From CAYYKD01 sp964471825 (GTDB lineage: Bacteria > Spirochaetota > GWE2-31-10 > CAYYKD01): a stretch of DNA of 64,000 nucleotides. Position numbers and translations under genes: made by a program. A model generated the notes under the pieces. That model was not told where the DNA came from. It saw only the letters and a list, made by a program, of their open reading frames with translations, and made no database searches. The stretch is from the NCBI GenBank assembly GCA_964471825.1, contig CAYYKD010000011.1, forward strand, positions 30,623 through 94,622, written 5' to 3'. The first letter of the stretch is position 1. Each line of letters begins with the position of its first letter. Below are positions 36,063-44,353 of the stretch, in pieces.

Positions 36063-36833
36063 TCACTTCAGTGTATCATCGTTGAAGAACCATGTAGTAT
36101 AATCATGTTCGGGAGATCCTTGTTTATATTTTGATAATATATCATTTTTCATTAGATTAAAAATGATGCAGGCTTCATTTACTAAAATGTCTTTATCAAT
36201 ATATTTTTCTGTTTTTATACTGTTATTTTTTATTTTAATTGTTTCTCCGGAAATCAGGATTTTATTAATATCTTTAAACGATATTTTTAATTTTCCTGTT
36301 TCTACTGCGAGATATATAATATCATCCGGAAATGATATTATTGTATACTTTGAAGAGAATGGCATTATTGAGAAATTTTGATTGTTAATAAATAGATTGT
36401 AATTGTTATTTTTTGAGTCTATTGTATAAATTCCATATATTTTAGATATGGAAATGTTTTTTTTGGATCTAGAAACTTCAATATAGATTGGTGTTTCTGA
36501 TGCTATTGATAGTATTTTATCATTGATATTTTCATAATTAACTTCAATTAATGATTTTATATTTAGGTTGTTATAAGAAAAAAATGCTGAAGATTTTGAT
36601 TTACTATTATATTTAAATTCAATGTGTTCAGATGTATTAAAAATATAGTTATCAATAGTGTGGTTGTTCTGTGCCAATAGAATATTACAAAATAGTAAGA
36701 AGTTTAATTTAAGGATTTTCTTGCAAAGATCACATAGCTTACTTGTAATATGTGAGTACTCTGGGCGATGAAAGACGGATAAATAGTAAAAAGTATTTTT
36801 TTTAAATGTGCTTATAAGTATATTTATAATCAT
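36063..36833 (-). CDS. probable exported protein of unknown function
   Basis: A 256-residue frame, not recognised. A hydrophobic stretch (about 41-54, LKLNFLLFCNILLAQ) resembles a signal peptide but starts 40 residues in, after basic and Cys-containing sequence; no in-frame start lies just before it, so the N-terminus may be misread or carry an error. The rest is beta-rich and low in complexity, with several short Ile/Lys/Asn strands. No clear ribosome binding site precedes ATG 36833. It follows the SPL-like gene by 11 bases and may be co-transcribed. Confidence 0.45.
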   Translation of the reverse strand: MIINILISTFKKNTFYYLSVFHRPEYSHITSKLCDLCKKILKLNFLLFCNILLAQNNHTIDNYIFNTSEHIEFKYNSKSKSSAFFSYNNLNIKSLIEVNYENINDKILSIASETPIYIEVSRSKKNISISKIYGIYTIDSKNNNYNLFINNQNFSIMPFSSKYTIISFPDDIIYLAVETGKLKISFKDINKILISGETIKIKNNSIKTEKYIDKDILVNEACIIFNLMKNDILSKYKQGSPEHDYTTWFFNDDTLK

Positions 36834-36844
36834 AATGAATAATA

Positions 36845-37930
36845 CTACTTAAATAAGTATGTGTCAAACTCTTTAGAACTAGTTACTCGTTGCCATATAT
36901 CTGGACTTTCCATACACATATATATATTTAAACTGTCAGAAATAGCTTTAATTTTGCTGTACACAAATTGATACACCTTTAATCTTAGCGGCTTAAAGTA
37001 TCTATATTTTTGATCTCGACATTTTACAAATTCTAAATCGGTAATTTTTGTATTAGGGTAATTATAGTTAATAGAATTTTTTAAGTCAGGTGTATATCTA
37101 AAAGTTCCAAGGCTTATCCATGCTATACTTTCATGCGGAATTGTGTTAAATATCATATCAATCAGTGATCCGTATTCCTGTTGAAAATTATCAATATAAA
37201 TCATTGGGTCAAAGTGGAGGGCGATTCTATAATTCTTTTTAACTAAACTATGCATTGCTGAAATTCTATCTTTCATTGAAGCTGATTGTTCCTCCTCAGA
37301 ATCAATAATTGACTGTGGATTGACAGAAAAACCTATAACAATATTTCCCCTAGTGGTAGCCATTAATAAGTTCTCAATAAAAACAGTTTTAGTTTTAAAT
37401 TCGAAGGTCGCATTATTTCTAGAATAAAAAAAATCTAAAAAGTCTGATGAGTAATCGGTTAGATAGTCGTAAACTAGTGAATCACCTAACTCACCTGTAC
37501 CTATTCGTATAGGTTTACTTGAGTTAATATTTATAAAATTATCAATAGAACTAAAGATATGATCTAGATTAGTGTTAATTACGGTAAATTGTTGATTTAA
37601 GTATGACTGCAAGATACAATAAGAACAGTTAATTGGACATCCAAGATAGAGGTTAATTACAGAATAATTACAACAGATATGACCATGACTTCCCGGACAT
37701 TTTTGAACAATGTCACCTTTTAATTCTCCAAGATATAAAATTTTGGATCTCTCAGATGGATGATATATTATCGGCATAGTCTTTATTAGAGAGTAAATGC
37801 TATCTATCACCTCAAAATTAGTTGAATTTAATTTATCAAGTATTCTTGTTGTATATTTAGAATTAATTACATTTGAATCTACGAATATTTTATCAAAACT
37901 ATATATATTGTCTAAAATCGTATTATTCAT
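36845..37930 (-). CDS. radical-SAM protein of the spore-photoproduct-lyase family
   Basis: A 361-residue radical-SAM enzyme. The cluster motif CxxxCxxC is CPINCSYC (Cys98, Cys102, Cys105), preceded by CPGSHGHICCNYS, the SPL-family phrase. GTGELGDSL, FKTKT and IGFSVNP follow in family order. Bacillus SplB repairs thymine dimers of UV-damaged spore DNA using Cys141 as hydrogen donor. In the equivalent region here (about 140-155) there is no Cys, so classical photoproduct repair is doubtful. The organism is not expected to form spores. The gene follows the unknown upstream gene with no gap, suggesting that the two products work together. Confidence 0.82.
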   Translation of the reverse strand: MNNTILDNIYSFDKIFVDSNVINSKYTTRILDKLNSTNFEVIDSIYSLIKTMPIIYHPSERSKILYLGELKGDIVQKCPGSHGHICCNYSVINLYLGCPINCSYCILQSYLNQQFTVINTNLDHIFSSIDNFININSSKPIRIGTGELGDSLVYDYLTDYSSDFLDFFYSRNNATFEFKTKTVFIENLLMATTRGNIVIGFSVNPQSIIDSEEEQSASMKDRISAMHSLVKKNYRIALHFDPMIYIDNFQQEYGSLIDMIFNTIPHESIAWISLGTFRYTPDLKNSINYNYPNTKITDLEFVKCRDQKYRYFKPLRLKVYQFVYSKIKAISDSLNIYMCMESPDIWQRVTSSKEFDTYLFK

Positions 37931-38836
37931 CTATTTTTCCGGGTCTTTACAGAGATTATCATAGATAAATAGATCATCCGATTGATATGATGATAGTTTG
38001 ATTTCTAGTTCATTAATTGTCTTTCTTAGATTATTTAATGAGTTAAACTTGATTTTTAACTCATACTCATGAGATTCAAAGTTATTATCCCAAATAACTA
38101 CAGTATTGTTTCCAAGTTTTAGGGATCTAATAAAACTTTCAAATCTATTTTGAATACTTGATAATAATGGGAATCTCGCTTCGTAGATTATAGAGTTAAT
38201 TGATTTCATATTATTAATAATCTTATGAATTATAGAATCAAAATTGTTAGGGTTTAATCGAAAAATCTCAGTAATATTTGTAATCAAATGGTTGTTATCA
38301 GAAAAAGAATTTTCTTTGGGGACAATATTTATCAAAGGATCGTATATATTTGATGGAATGGTTCTGTGAAGTAAAAAGGCTGTATTTAATGATATCTTTT
38401 CTGCAAAAAACATATTCTGTAGGTTTATGCTAAACAATGATATTGATTCTAAATATTTTATTCCCTTAGAACCGGATGGCCATTTAAAAATATTTAATAA
38501 TTTATATAGATCATTTAGATTGTTATCTGTTTCATTAAATAGTGATAGAATTTTAAATTGGTCTAATGGATTGATTTTTTCTTTGGATAAAATATCTTGA
38601 AGTATAAAAATAACAGAATCAGTAAACTGAGATTCAATTAGAATTAAATACTCTGATTCACTTTTTAAAAAAAATAAAGAAGTTAACTCTTGGTCAATAT
38701 ACCCAATATTGCATGATAAAAAAAAAGAACTGTATTTAGATAAAATATCAGTTAACTCCGTAGAAAATATATGTTTTTTTATATTTTGTTTAATATTAAT
38801 TTGCTTAATATTTGATAAGTTATATTTCATTGACAT
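37931..38836 (-). CDS. unknown partner of the SPL-like protein, possibly ParB-like
   Basis: About 301 residues from ATG 38836 (ATG 38830 and, further upstream, 38920 are alternatives). No signal peptide or membrane helix. Its start reads NLSNIKQINIKQNI, and the middle contains an arrangement of helices (DQFKILSLFNETDNNLNDLYKLL, then EKISLNTAFLLHRTI) that faintly recalls the helix-turn-helix part of ParB proteins; this is a weak resemblance only. The gene ends exactly where the SPL-like gene begins. A promoter with a -10 box two bases from ATG 38836 suggests a leaderless transcript starting near 38830. Confidence 0.55.
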   Translation of the reverse strand: MSMKYNLSNIKQINIKQNIKKHIFSTELTDILSKYSSFFLSCNIGYIDQELTSLFFLKSESEYLILIESQFTDSVIFILQDILSKEKINPLDQFKILSLFNETDNNLNDLYKLLNIFKWPSGSKGIKYLESISLFSINLQNMFFAEKISLNTAFLLHRTIPSNIYDPLINIVPKENSFSDNNHLITNITEIFRLNPNNFDSIIHKIINNMKSINSIIYEARFPLLSSIQNRFESFIRSLKLGNNTVVIWDNNFESHEYELKIKFNSLNNLRKTINELEIKLSSYQSDDLFIYDNLCKDPEK

Positions 38837-38838
38837 AG

Positions 38839-38867
38839 AATATATATGAAAAAATAAAGAATGTAAA
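38839..38867 (-). promoter_or_regulatory. promoter of the SPL-like gene pair
   Basis: On the minus strand, TTTACA (38867-38862) and TATATT (38844-38839) with a 17-base spacer. The -10 box ends two bases before ATG 38836, so the message would begin near the second ATG at 38830. Confidence 0.45.
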
Positions 38868-38884
38868 CACTTTTTAAAAAGTGT
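38867..38884. promoter_or_regulatory. 18-bp perfect palindrome between flgF and the SPL-like operon
   Basis: ACACTTTTTAAAAAGTGT reads the same on both strands. It abuts the -35 box of the minus-strand promoter and lies 54 bases before the flgF start, an apt place for a dimeric regulator. Confidence 0.5.
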
Positions 38885-38938
38885 CGATAATAATAATGAA
38901 AGTTTTTTTTGTAATGGCATTGATAGTGGGGGTGTTTT

Positions 38939-39790
38939 ATGATTAGAGGAATATATACTAGTGCTGCAGGTATGAATGTTATGCAGTCTAGAATGGATAT
39001 AATATCAAATAATCTATCAAATGTAGATTTAACAGGTTATAAATCAGATAATGCGATAATGAAGTCTTTTCCCGATATACAGGTTCGGAGAGGTGAGGAT
39101 GATGGTCTAATGGTTTTTCCTTTAGGCAGTTATGATACTATGCCATTTGTCGGAAAGCTTGGAACAGGTGTTGAATTGAATGAATCATTTACTGAATTCA
39201 GCCAGGGCAATCTAAAGGAAACTTCAAATGATTTTGATATAGCTCTTGAAGGTAAAGGATTTATAGCAGTTGAAACTGAGAAAGGTGAGAGATATACTAG
39301 AAATGGTTCTTTTACTATTGATAAGGAAGGATTTCTGGTAACTAAAGATGGATATAAAGTTTTAAGTGAGACCGGTTATATACAGATTAAAGCAAATAAT
39401 TTTATGATTGATAAAGAGGGTATAGTTTATCAAAATGGAGAATTTGGACAAGATAAGGAAAGACTTGTTCAAAAACATGAAAATGAATGGAAAGAGACTG
39501 AATTAGTTGGTGTACTAAAAATTGTAAGATTTCCAAGAGAAAGAGAGGTTAGAAGAGAGGGAAATTCATTATACTATGAATCTGAGTTTACGGGAAAACC
39601 TCAAATCGCATCAGGGACAAATAGGCCAAAAGTTTATCAAGGTTTTTTGGAAGGTGCAAATGTTAATGTAGTTAATGAGATGGTAAAAATGATTGAAGTC
39701 CAAAGAAGTTATGAGGCAAATCAAAAATCAATTCAAAGTCATGATCAAACTCTTGCAAAGGCAATTAATGAGGTCGGACTTGTAAGGTAA
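38939..39790 (+). CDS. flgF: flagellar basal-body rod protein, FlgF type
   Basis: A 283-residue rod/hook-family protein. The N-terminal motif is MIRGIYTSAAGMNVMQSRMD with SNNLSNVDLTGYK, and the C-terminal helix carries NVVNEMVKMIEVQRSYEANQK, the paired termini that form the coiled-coil of axial flagellar proteins. The opening MxRGIYT is closer to FlgF (FlhO in spirochaetes) than to FlgG. The middle (FDIALEGKGFIAVE, YTRNGSFTIDKEGFLV) is standard. It is monocistronic, followed by a terminator. A GGGGGTG ribosome binding site precedes ATG 38939. Confidence 0.88.
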   Translation: MIRGIYTSAAGMNVMQSRMDIISNNLSNVDLTGYKSDNAIMKSFPDIQVRRGEDDGLMVFPLGSYDTMPFVGKLGTGVELNESFTEFSQGNLKETSNDFDIALEGKGFIAVETEKGERYTRNGSFTIDKEGFLVTKDGYKVLSETGYIQIKANNFMIDKEGIVYQNGEFGQDKERLVQKHENEWKETELVGVLKIVRFPREREVRREGNSLYYESEFTGKPQIASGTNRPKVYQGFLEGANVNVVNEMVKMIEVQRSYEANQKSIQSHDQTLAKAINEVGLVR

Positions 39791-39813
39791 TAAATTAAAT
39801 TTCTTGTAAATAG

Positions 39814-39840
39814 GGGCTGTCATATAGACAGCTCTTTTTT
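39814..39840 (+). terminator. intrinsic terminator of flgF
   Basis: GGGCTGTC (39814-39821) pairs with GACAGCTC (39827-39834), one G-T pair, loop of five, followed by six T. Confidence 0.85.
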
Positions 39841-39934
39841 ATTTATATGGGTTTGACATATTGATTTTTTAAAGAGCTTTTATATTATTTGCATTTTTAA
39901 TAAAATTTTTATTATCATATTATAGAATTTTTTT

Positions 39935-39964
39935 AAAAAAAATGGAAAGGCAGGCACCTTTCCA
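39935..39964 (-). terminator. intrinsic terminator of the DUF115 gene
   Basis: Read on the minus strand, TGGAAAGG (39964-39957) and CCTTTCCA (39950-39943) form a perfect 8-bp stem with a six-base loop, then eight T. It faces the flgF terminator. Confidence 0.88.
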
Positions 39965-40016
39965 TTGGTTAGAATGGTATATTTTGGGAGGGTAATATAA
40001 AGTCCATTCTTACAAT

Positions 40017-41990
40017 TTAATTATCGGTTACTTTATTTGTTTTGTTTAGTACTTTTAATAAAATTACTGAAAAATAATCTGCAAGCTCAGATATGGCATT
40101 ATACATTGCACGGGTTTTTAACCATAAGCTTTTAATAGGGGAATCATCAAATTCATATTCCTCTCTAATTGATAATAATATATCCTGTGCGGCTGAGCTT
40201 AAGATATCAACTGCAATCTTCAAGTCTGGATTTTCAAAGAGTCTTTTTTCAATTTTTTCTATCGAATTAATATCAATTTTTTCAAATGTAGATTTCTCAG
40301 GAATTAGGCTTAAAAGTTTTAAACATTCGACTTTTATTGACTTGCATGAATCTAAAAGGTATTTAATTTTAAAATTAGGGTTTCTTGGTTCATTTTGGTT
40401 AATGTCGATTTTTGACAGAGTTATTTTTTTTGTGATATTATGTAATAAGAGATTCGATTTTTCAATATTATTTATTCCATCTATTGAAATACCACAGGAT
40501 TTAAACATATATACTTTTTGAGATGATAGAGGTATCTCACGATCAAACCATTTTTTAAAGAGAAACATTTTTTGATCTGATGAAACTATTCTACCATCAT
40601 TATATTTTACAGGGAGCATGTCGATGTGTGCTAAATATTGATAAGCTCTTGTTTCAGCAGTATCAAAATATGTTTGCAGATATAAAACTTTGTTGTATAT
40701 TTGATACCCTCCCGGCACATCATTCTTTTCGAAAAATTCTTTTATCTCTTTTTTACAAGCATTTAATGCTTCTTCATCATAATAAGGATAAAATTCAAAT
40801 ATTGTCCATTGTTCAAATCCAAATTNNNNNNNNNNATCAAAATATGTTTGCAGATATAAAAAATTATTTTCAAAAAAAGCACCCTTAAAGTGTGTATGAC
40901 GATTTGGAAATGAGAGATCAAGTCCTGCAATAATGATCTGATCGGCTCCAATAATTCTCGCAATATCAAACGCAGTTGTAGCAACAGATCCCCCGGTTCC
41001 AAACACCCCATAGCTTTTGTTTCCTTGGAAATATTTACCCATCGGGAAAATCGAATCAGGAATAAAAATATGATCTGCTTGAAATTTCATTAAAATTTTA
41101 TGATAAGTTGAAATGTCGGTAACAAGAATTTCATTTTCAATTTTTATATTTTCAAGATATTTGTAATTCCAATATTGCGGATCAACAGATACTATAATAT
41201 CAATTTGAATGTTGTTCTTTTTCAACACAGATACTACAGTATCTACAGCAACTACTATTAGTTTATCATTATGCTCTTTAATCCAATCTATAGTTGCATC
41301 TAGTGATGGACCTCCGGCAACAACTATTGCGGTACACCCAGAACATATTTGTTTTAGATTATTGATAGATTGGTATTTATCAATATTTAACGAATTATAA
41401 ATGATATTTTTATTCCATAGTCGTTGAAATTTAGAGAAAGTAGCATTATTCATATCCTTTCTATCTAAAATATACTCAAGGTGATTTTGAAGTTCTCTGT
41501 AATACTTTTCATTCAAAAAATATGTAGGTCTATGATTGTAATATTTTATTCGTTTAGTTGGAATCTGTTGTAGGAAGCTACCGATTAGTTCTTTCTCAGC
41601 ATCAATAAAAAACTTAACTTTTTCATCATTTATATATTGAGAAATATCAATTATCGATAGTAATGTTCTAAAAATCCTTATATCTTTTTCAATAAATAGA
41701 ATATAGGGTTTTTTATTGAGAGCTGAAATATATTCATAACATTTCTTAAAAAAATATCCCGCACCGTTACCATATAAAATTAATACATCTGTTTCATCGA
41801 TTTTTTCTTTGAAATTTTCAAATAATTTATCAGCCTCTTTTATTGGATCATATTTTGAATTGATGGCAATATTATTAATTGAAAATGTCTTATTACCACT
41901 CTTTGTTGTCTCAATTTGATATGGTTCAATGGTATCAAGAATTTTTAAAATATATTCATTTTGAATATTGTCTCTTTTTAAGTCGCTCAT
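40017..41990 (-). CDS. DUF115 / MptE-like motility accessory protein (with assembly gap and insertion)
   Basis: A protein related to 6-hydroxymethylpterin pyrophosphokinase MptE and the flagellin-glycosylating Maf proteins. The core carries TAIVVAGGPSLDATIDWI, VAVDTVVSVL, DIIVSVDPQYWNYKYL, YGVFGTGGSVATTAFDIA and IIAGLDLSFPNRHTHFKG. In Maf proteins this domain transfers nonulosonic-acid-type sugars to flagellin; the neighbouring flgF fits motility. A gap (40826-40835) and about 46 extra residues, flanked by a 26-base direct repeat, interrupt the natural sequence FENNFLYLQTYFDTAETRAY. The 657-residue frame is therefore too long by about 60 residues. GAGGTG precedes ATG 41990; a terminator follows. 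Confidence 0.8.
   Translation of the reverse strand: MSDLKRDNIQNEYILKILDTIEPYQIETTKSGNKTFSINNIAINSKYDPIKEADKLFENFKEKIDETDVLILYGNGAGYFFKKCYEYISALNKKPYILFIEKDIRIFRTLLSIIDISQYINDEKVKFFIDAEKELIGSFLQQIPTKRIKYYNHRPTYFLNEKYYRELQNHLEYILDRKDMNNATFSKFQRLWNKNIIYNSLNIDKYQSINNLKQICSGCTAIVVAGGPSLDATIDWIKEHNDKLIVVAVDTVVSVLKKNNIQIDIIVSVDPQYWNYKYLENIKIENEILVTDISTYHKILMKFQADHIFIPDSIFPMGKYFQGNKSYGVFGTGGSVATTAFDIARIIGADQIIIAGLDLSFPNRHTHFKGAFFENNFLYLQTYFDXXXXFGFEQWTIFEFYPYYDEEALNACKKEIKEFFEKNDVPGGYQIYNKVLYLQTYFDTAETRAYQYLAHIDMLPVKYNDGRIVSSDQKMFLFKKWFDREIPLSSQKVYMFKSCGISIDGINNIEKSNLLLHNITKKITLSKIDINQNEPRNPNFKIKYLLDSCKSIKVECLKLLSLIPEKSTFEKIDINSIEKIEKRLFENPDLKIAVDILSSAAQDILLSIREEYEFDDSPIKSLWLKTRAMYNAISELADYFSVILLKVLNKTNKVTDN
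40662..40861. repeat. 26-bp direct duplication bracketing an assembly gap
   Basis: The 26 bases at 40662-40687 recur exactly at 40836-40861; on the minus strand both begin the LYLQTYFD codons. Between them are the 10 N and about 138 bases that do not fit the DUF115 protein. This is the pattern of a scaffolding error at a shared k-mer. Confidence 0.8.
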
Positions 41991-42045
41991 AAATCACCTC
42001 TATGGTATTAAATCTAAATTATATAAATCTAAATTTTGGTGAAAA

Positions 42046-43929
42046 TTATTTTATTGATATTTCAATATTCATTTTTTCTTTTACAACAGCTCCGGTACTT
42101 ATACTTTGATTATATACAGTTCCGCTTTGACCATTGATAATAATATTGTTTCTGACCTTACTAAAAATAAACAAGACCTCAGAGGTACTAAGCCCTTTTA
42201 AATCCGGCATTGTAAATGGATAATCTTCTATTTGGTTTATTTGCTTATTTGTGTACATTAATTTATTGTTAATTTCATATGAGTTTTCAGTCTCAACAGG
42301 AATATATGAGCTAATATTTGTGATGAATTCACTAATCATTGATGCAACAATTATTCCACCCCAATATGTTTGACCTTTTGGTTTTTCAAGAAAGCCGTAG
42401 ACAATATATTTTGGAGAGTTGGCCGGGAAAAAAGTTATCAATGATGAGGTAACTTCTGAGGTTGAATACTTGTTATTCCTTACATCAAAGATTTGAGCGG
42501 TCCCTGATTTTGCAAGAAAATTAATCCCTTCAACCTTAAGATGCGTATCAGTTCCACCAGACTGTGTTGTAAATTGCATAGAGCGTAATATATATCCCGC
42601 AGTCTCAGGTTTAATTATATTTCTTATTACTGTTCTTTTATTATGAAGTACCGGTTTTCCATCGGATGTAAAGACACCCTTGATAATTATTGGTTGTAAC
42701 ATATTTCCATTATTGAGAAAAATTGTTGATGCCTTGGCTATTTGCATAGCGTTGACACTCAATTCCTGACCAATAGGGATAGCAAATCTTGATCTTGCAG
42801 ACCATCTTTTAATATCTCTAAATACCCCGGTTTGTTCGCCTATAAGATCAAGGCCGGTTTTTTTTCCAAAGTCCATATCATAGAGATACTGAAATATCTG
42901 TTCACTTGTAATAGATTCTAATGCTTGAAGCGTCCCATCGTTGCATGAATATTTTAATATTTCTCCAATGCCAACCCAACCATGATTTCCGGTACATTTT
43001 ACTTTTGTTCCGTTTTTTTCATATTCACCGTCACAGTAAAAACTGTTTTGCATTATGTGTGGATTGATATCTACAACCGCGGCAAGTGAAAAAATTTTTT
43101 GTACTGATCCGGGTTCATATTGATTAAAAATAGCAGGGTTCCTAAAGTCTGATTGTTTAAATAGGTTGTATGTGTTAGGGTTGAAGTCAGGTGAACCTGC
43201 CATCGCTAATATCTCTCCATTTGTTCCATCCATAATTATTAAAGTTCCGGTATCGGCATTATTAATAAGCATATGTCTCTTTAGTGCTTTTTCTGCCTGC
43301 ATCTGAATAAATGAATCTATAGTCAGAACTATATTATTGGTATCAATATTTATATCCGTTAAAATTGAAGACTCTTTTAATAATATTGAATCATAGCTTT
43401 TTTCTAATCCTTCTAAACCTTTTTGATCAATATTACAAAATCCGAGAATATGTGAAGCTGTATTTTCATTTGGATAGATCCGCTTGTATTCTTTTTCGAT
43501 TCCAATATGTTTCAGATTTAATTGTTTGATCAATATGTAGGTTTCATAAGAAACTTGGCGTGCTAACCATACAAACTTAGCCTGTGAGTTTAATTTATTA
43601 AAAATTTCTTGGTGTGTTTGTGATAAAATTTGTGATAACTTAATGCTATAGTCATTTTTAAAATCTGACTTAATTTCTTTTGGGTGAGCATATATAGAAA
43701 ATAACTCATCACTAACTGCTAGAAGGACTCCATTTCGATCATATATGTCGCCTCTAATTGAGGATAGTTTATCGCTTTGTTTTCCTATATACTCTGAAGG
43801 ATCAGCAGATATTAGATAGATAATTCTTATTGATAGTAATATACTAATAATAAATACTATTAAAATAGTGAATCTTAATCTGTTTGATGATGTTGTAAAA
43901 GTTATTGGATTTTTACTTATATCATTCAT
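42046..43929 (-). CDS. ftsI: penicillin-binding protein 2 / FtsI with PASTA domain
   Basis: A 627-residue class B transpeptidase for septal peptidoglycan. One N-terminal helix (about 20-42) is followed by the dimerisation domain (IRGDIYDRNGVLLA) and the transpeptidase domain with SVQK (275-278), SCN (328-330) and KSGT (474-477), so the active site is complete (KSG in place of KTG). A single C-terminal PASTA domain (about 575-625) starts FTMPDLKGLSTSEV. TTG 43944 is in frame, but GGAG nine bases before ATG 43929 favours the shorter form. Its start lies one base after the stop of the signal-peptidase-like gene. No mraW/ftsL neighbours are present, unlike usual division clusters. Confidence 0.92.
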   Translation of the reverse strand: MNDISKNPITFTTSSNRLRFTILIVFIISILLSIRIIYLISADPSEYIGKQSDKLSSIRGDIYDRNGVLLAVSDELFSIYAHPKEIKSDFKNDYSIKLSQILSQTHQEIFNKLNSQAKFVWLARQVSYETYILIKQLNLKHIGIEKEYKRIYPNENTASHILGFCNIDQKGLEGLEKSYDSILLKESSILTDINIDTNNIVLTIDSFIQMQAEKALKRHMLINNADTGTLIIMDGTNGEILAMAGSPDFNPNTYNLFKQSDFRNPAIFNQYEPGSVQKIFSLAAVVDINPHIMQNSFYCDGEYEKNGTKVKCTGNHGWVGIGEILKYSCNDGTLQALESITSEQIFQYLYDMDFGKKTGLDLIGEQTGVFRDIKRWSARSRFAIPIGQELSVNAMQIAKASTIFLNNGNMLQPIIIKGVFTSDGKPVLHNKRTVIRNIIKPETAGYILRSMQFTTQSGGTDTHLKVEGINFLAKSGTAQIFDVRNNKYSTSEVTSSLITFFPANSPKYIVYGFLEKPKGQTYWGGIIVASMISEFITNISSYIPVETENSYEINNKLMYTNKQINQIEDYPFTMPDLKGLSTSEVLFIFSKVRNNIIINGQSGTVYNQSISTGAVVKEKMNIEISIK

Positions 43930-43930
43930 C

Positions 43931-44353
43931 TTATCTAGCTCCAAAAATAACTCTGCTTATAATTGATTTTTCTTCAATTAAACTGTAAGAAAATGAATCT
44001 TTTCCCGTATTATTCAAACTAATAAAAAAATAATGATTTAAAGGGATTGTCTCATTATACTTAAAACCATAATAAATTTTATTATTGATAATTGGTTTAT
44101 TATTTACATAGACTGTTCCATTATTGATTTCGACTCTATCTAAGGCTTTTGCGATAACTCGTTTTAGAAATAAGTTATCATTCATCTTTAATACATAATC
44201 AATGTTAGTATCGATTGTATTTGTATAAATTGAAACTAATATATTACGATCTTTGTAGTAGGGGTTCATTGAATCGCCCTTAATTATATCAACTCTAAAA
44301 TATGAATTTAAAATAATGAAAACTGTAATTAGGGTTATATAAAAGCTATTCAA
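43931..44353 (-). CDS. small signal peptidase I-like protein (S26)
   Basis: A 140-residue protein with one N-terminal helix and the S26 signatures: KGDSMNPYY with the nucleophilic Ser, NLFLKRVIAKALD with the general-base Lys, and NTGKDSFSYSLIEEKSI, equivalent to the GDNRxxSxDSR box in degenerate form. It lacks the insertions of full-length LepB (about 200-320 residues). A preprotein-processing role is plausible but may be specialised; a main lepB could be elsewhere. It starts at TTG 44353, overlapping the upstream orphan gene by eight bases, and directly precedes ftsI. Confidence 0.75.
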   Translation of the reverse strand: MNSFYITLITVFIILNSYFRVDIIKGDSMNPYYKDRNILVSIYTNTIDTNIDYVLKMNDNLFLKRVIAKALDRVEINNGTVYVNNKPIINNKIYYGFKYNETIPLNHYFFISLNNTGKDSFSYSLIEEKSIISRVIFGAR

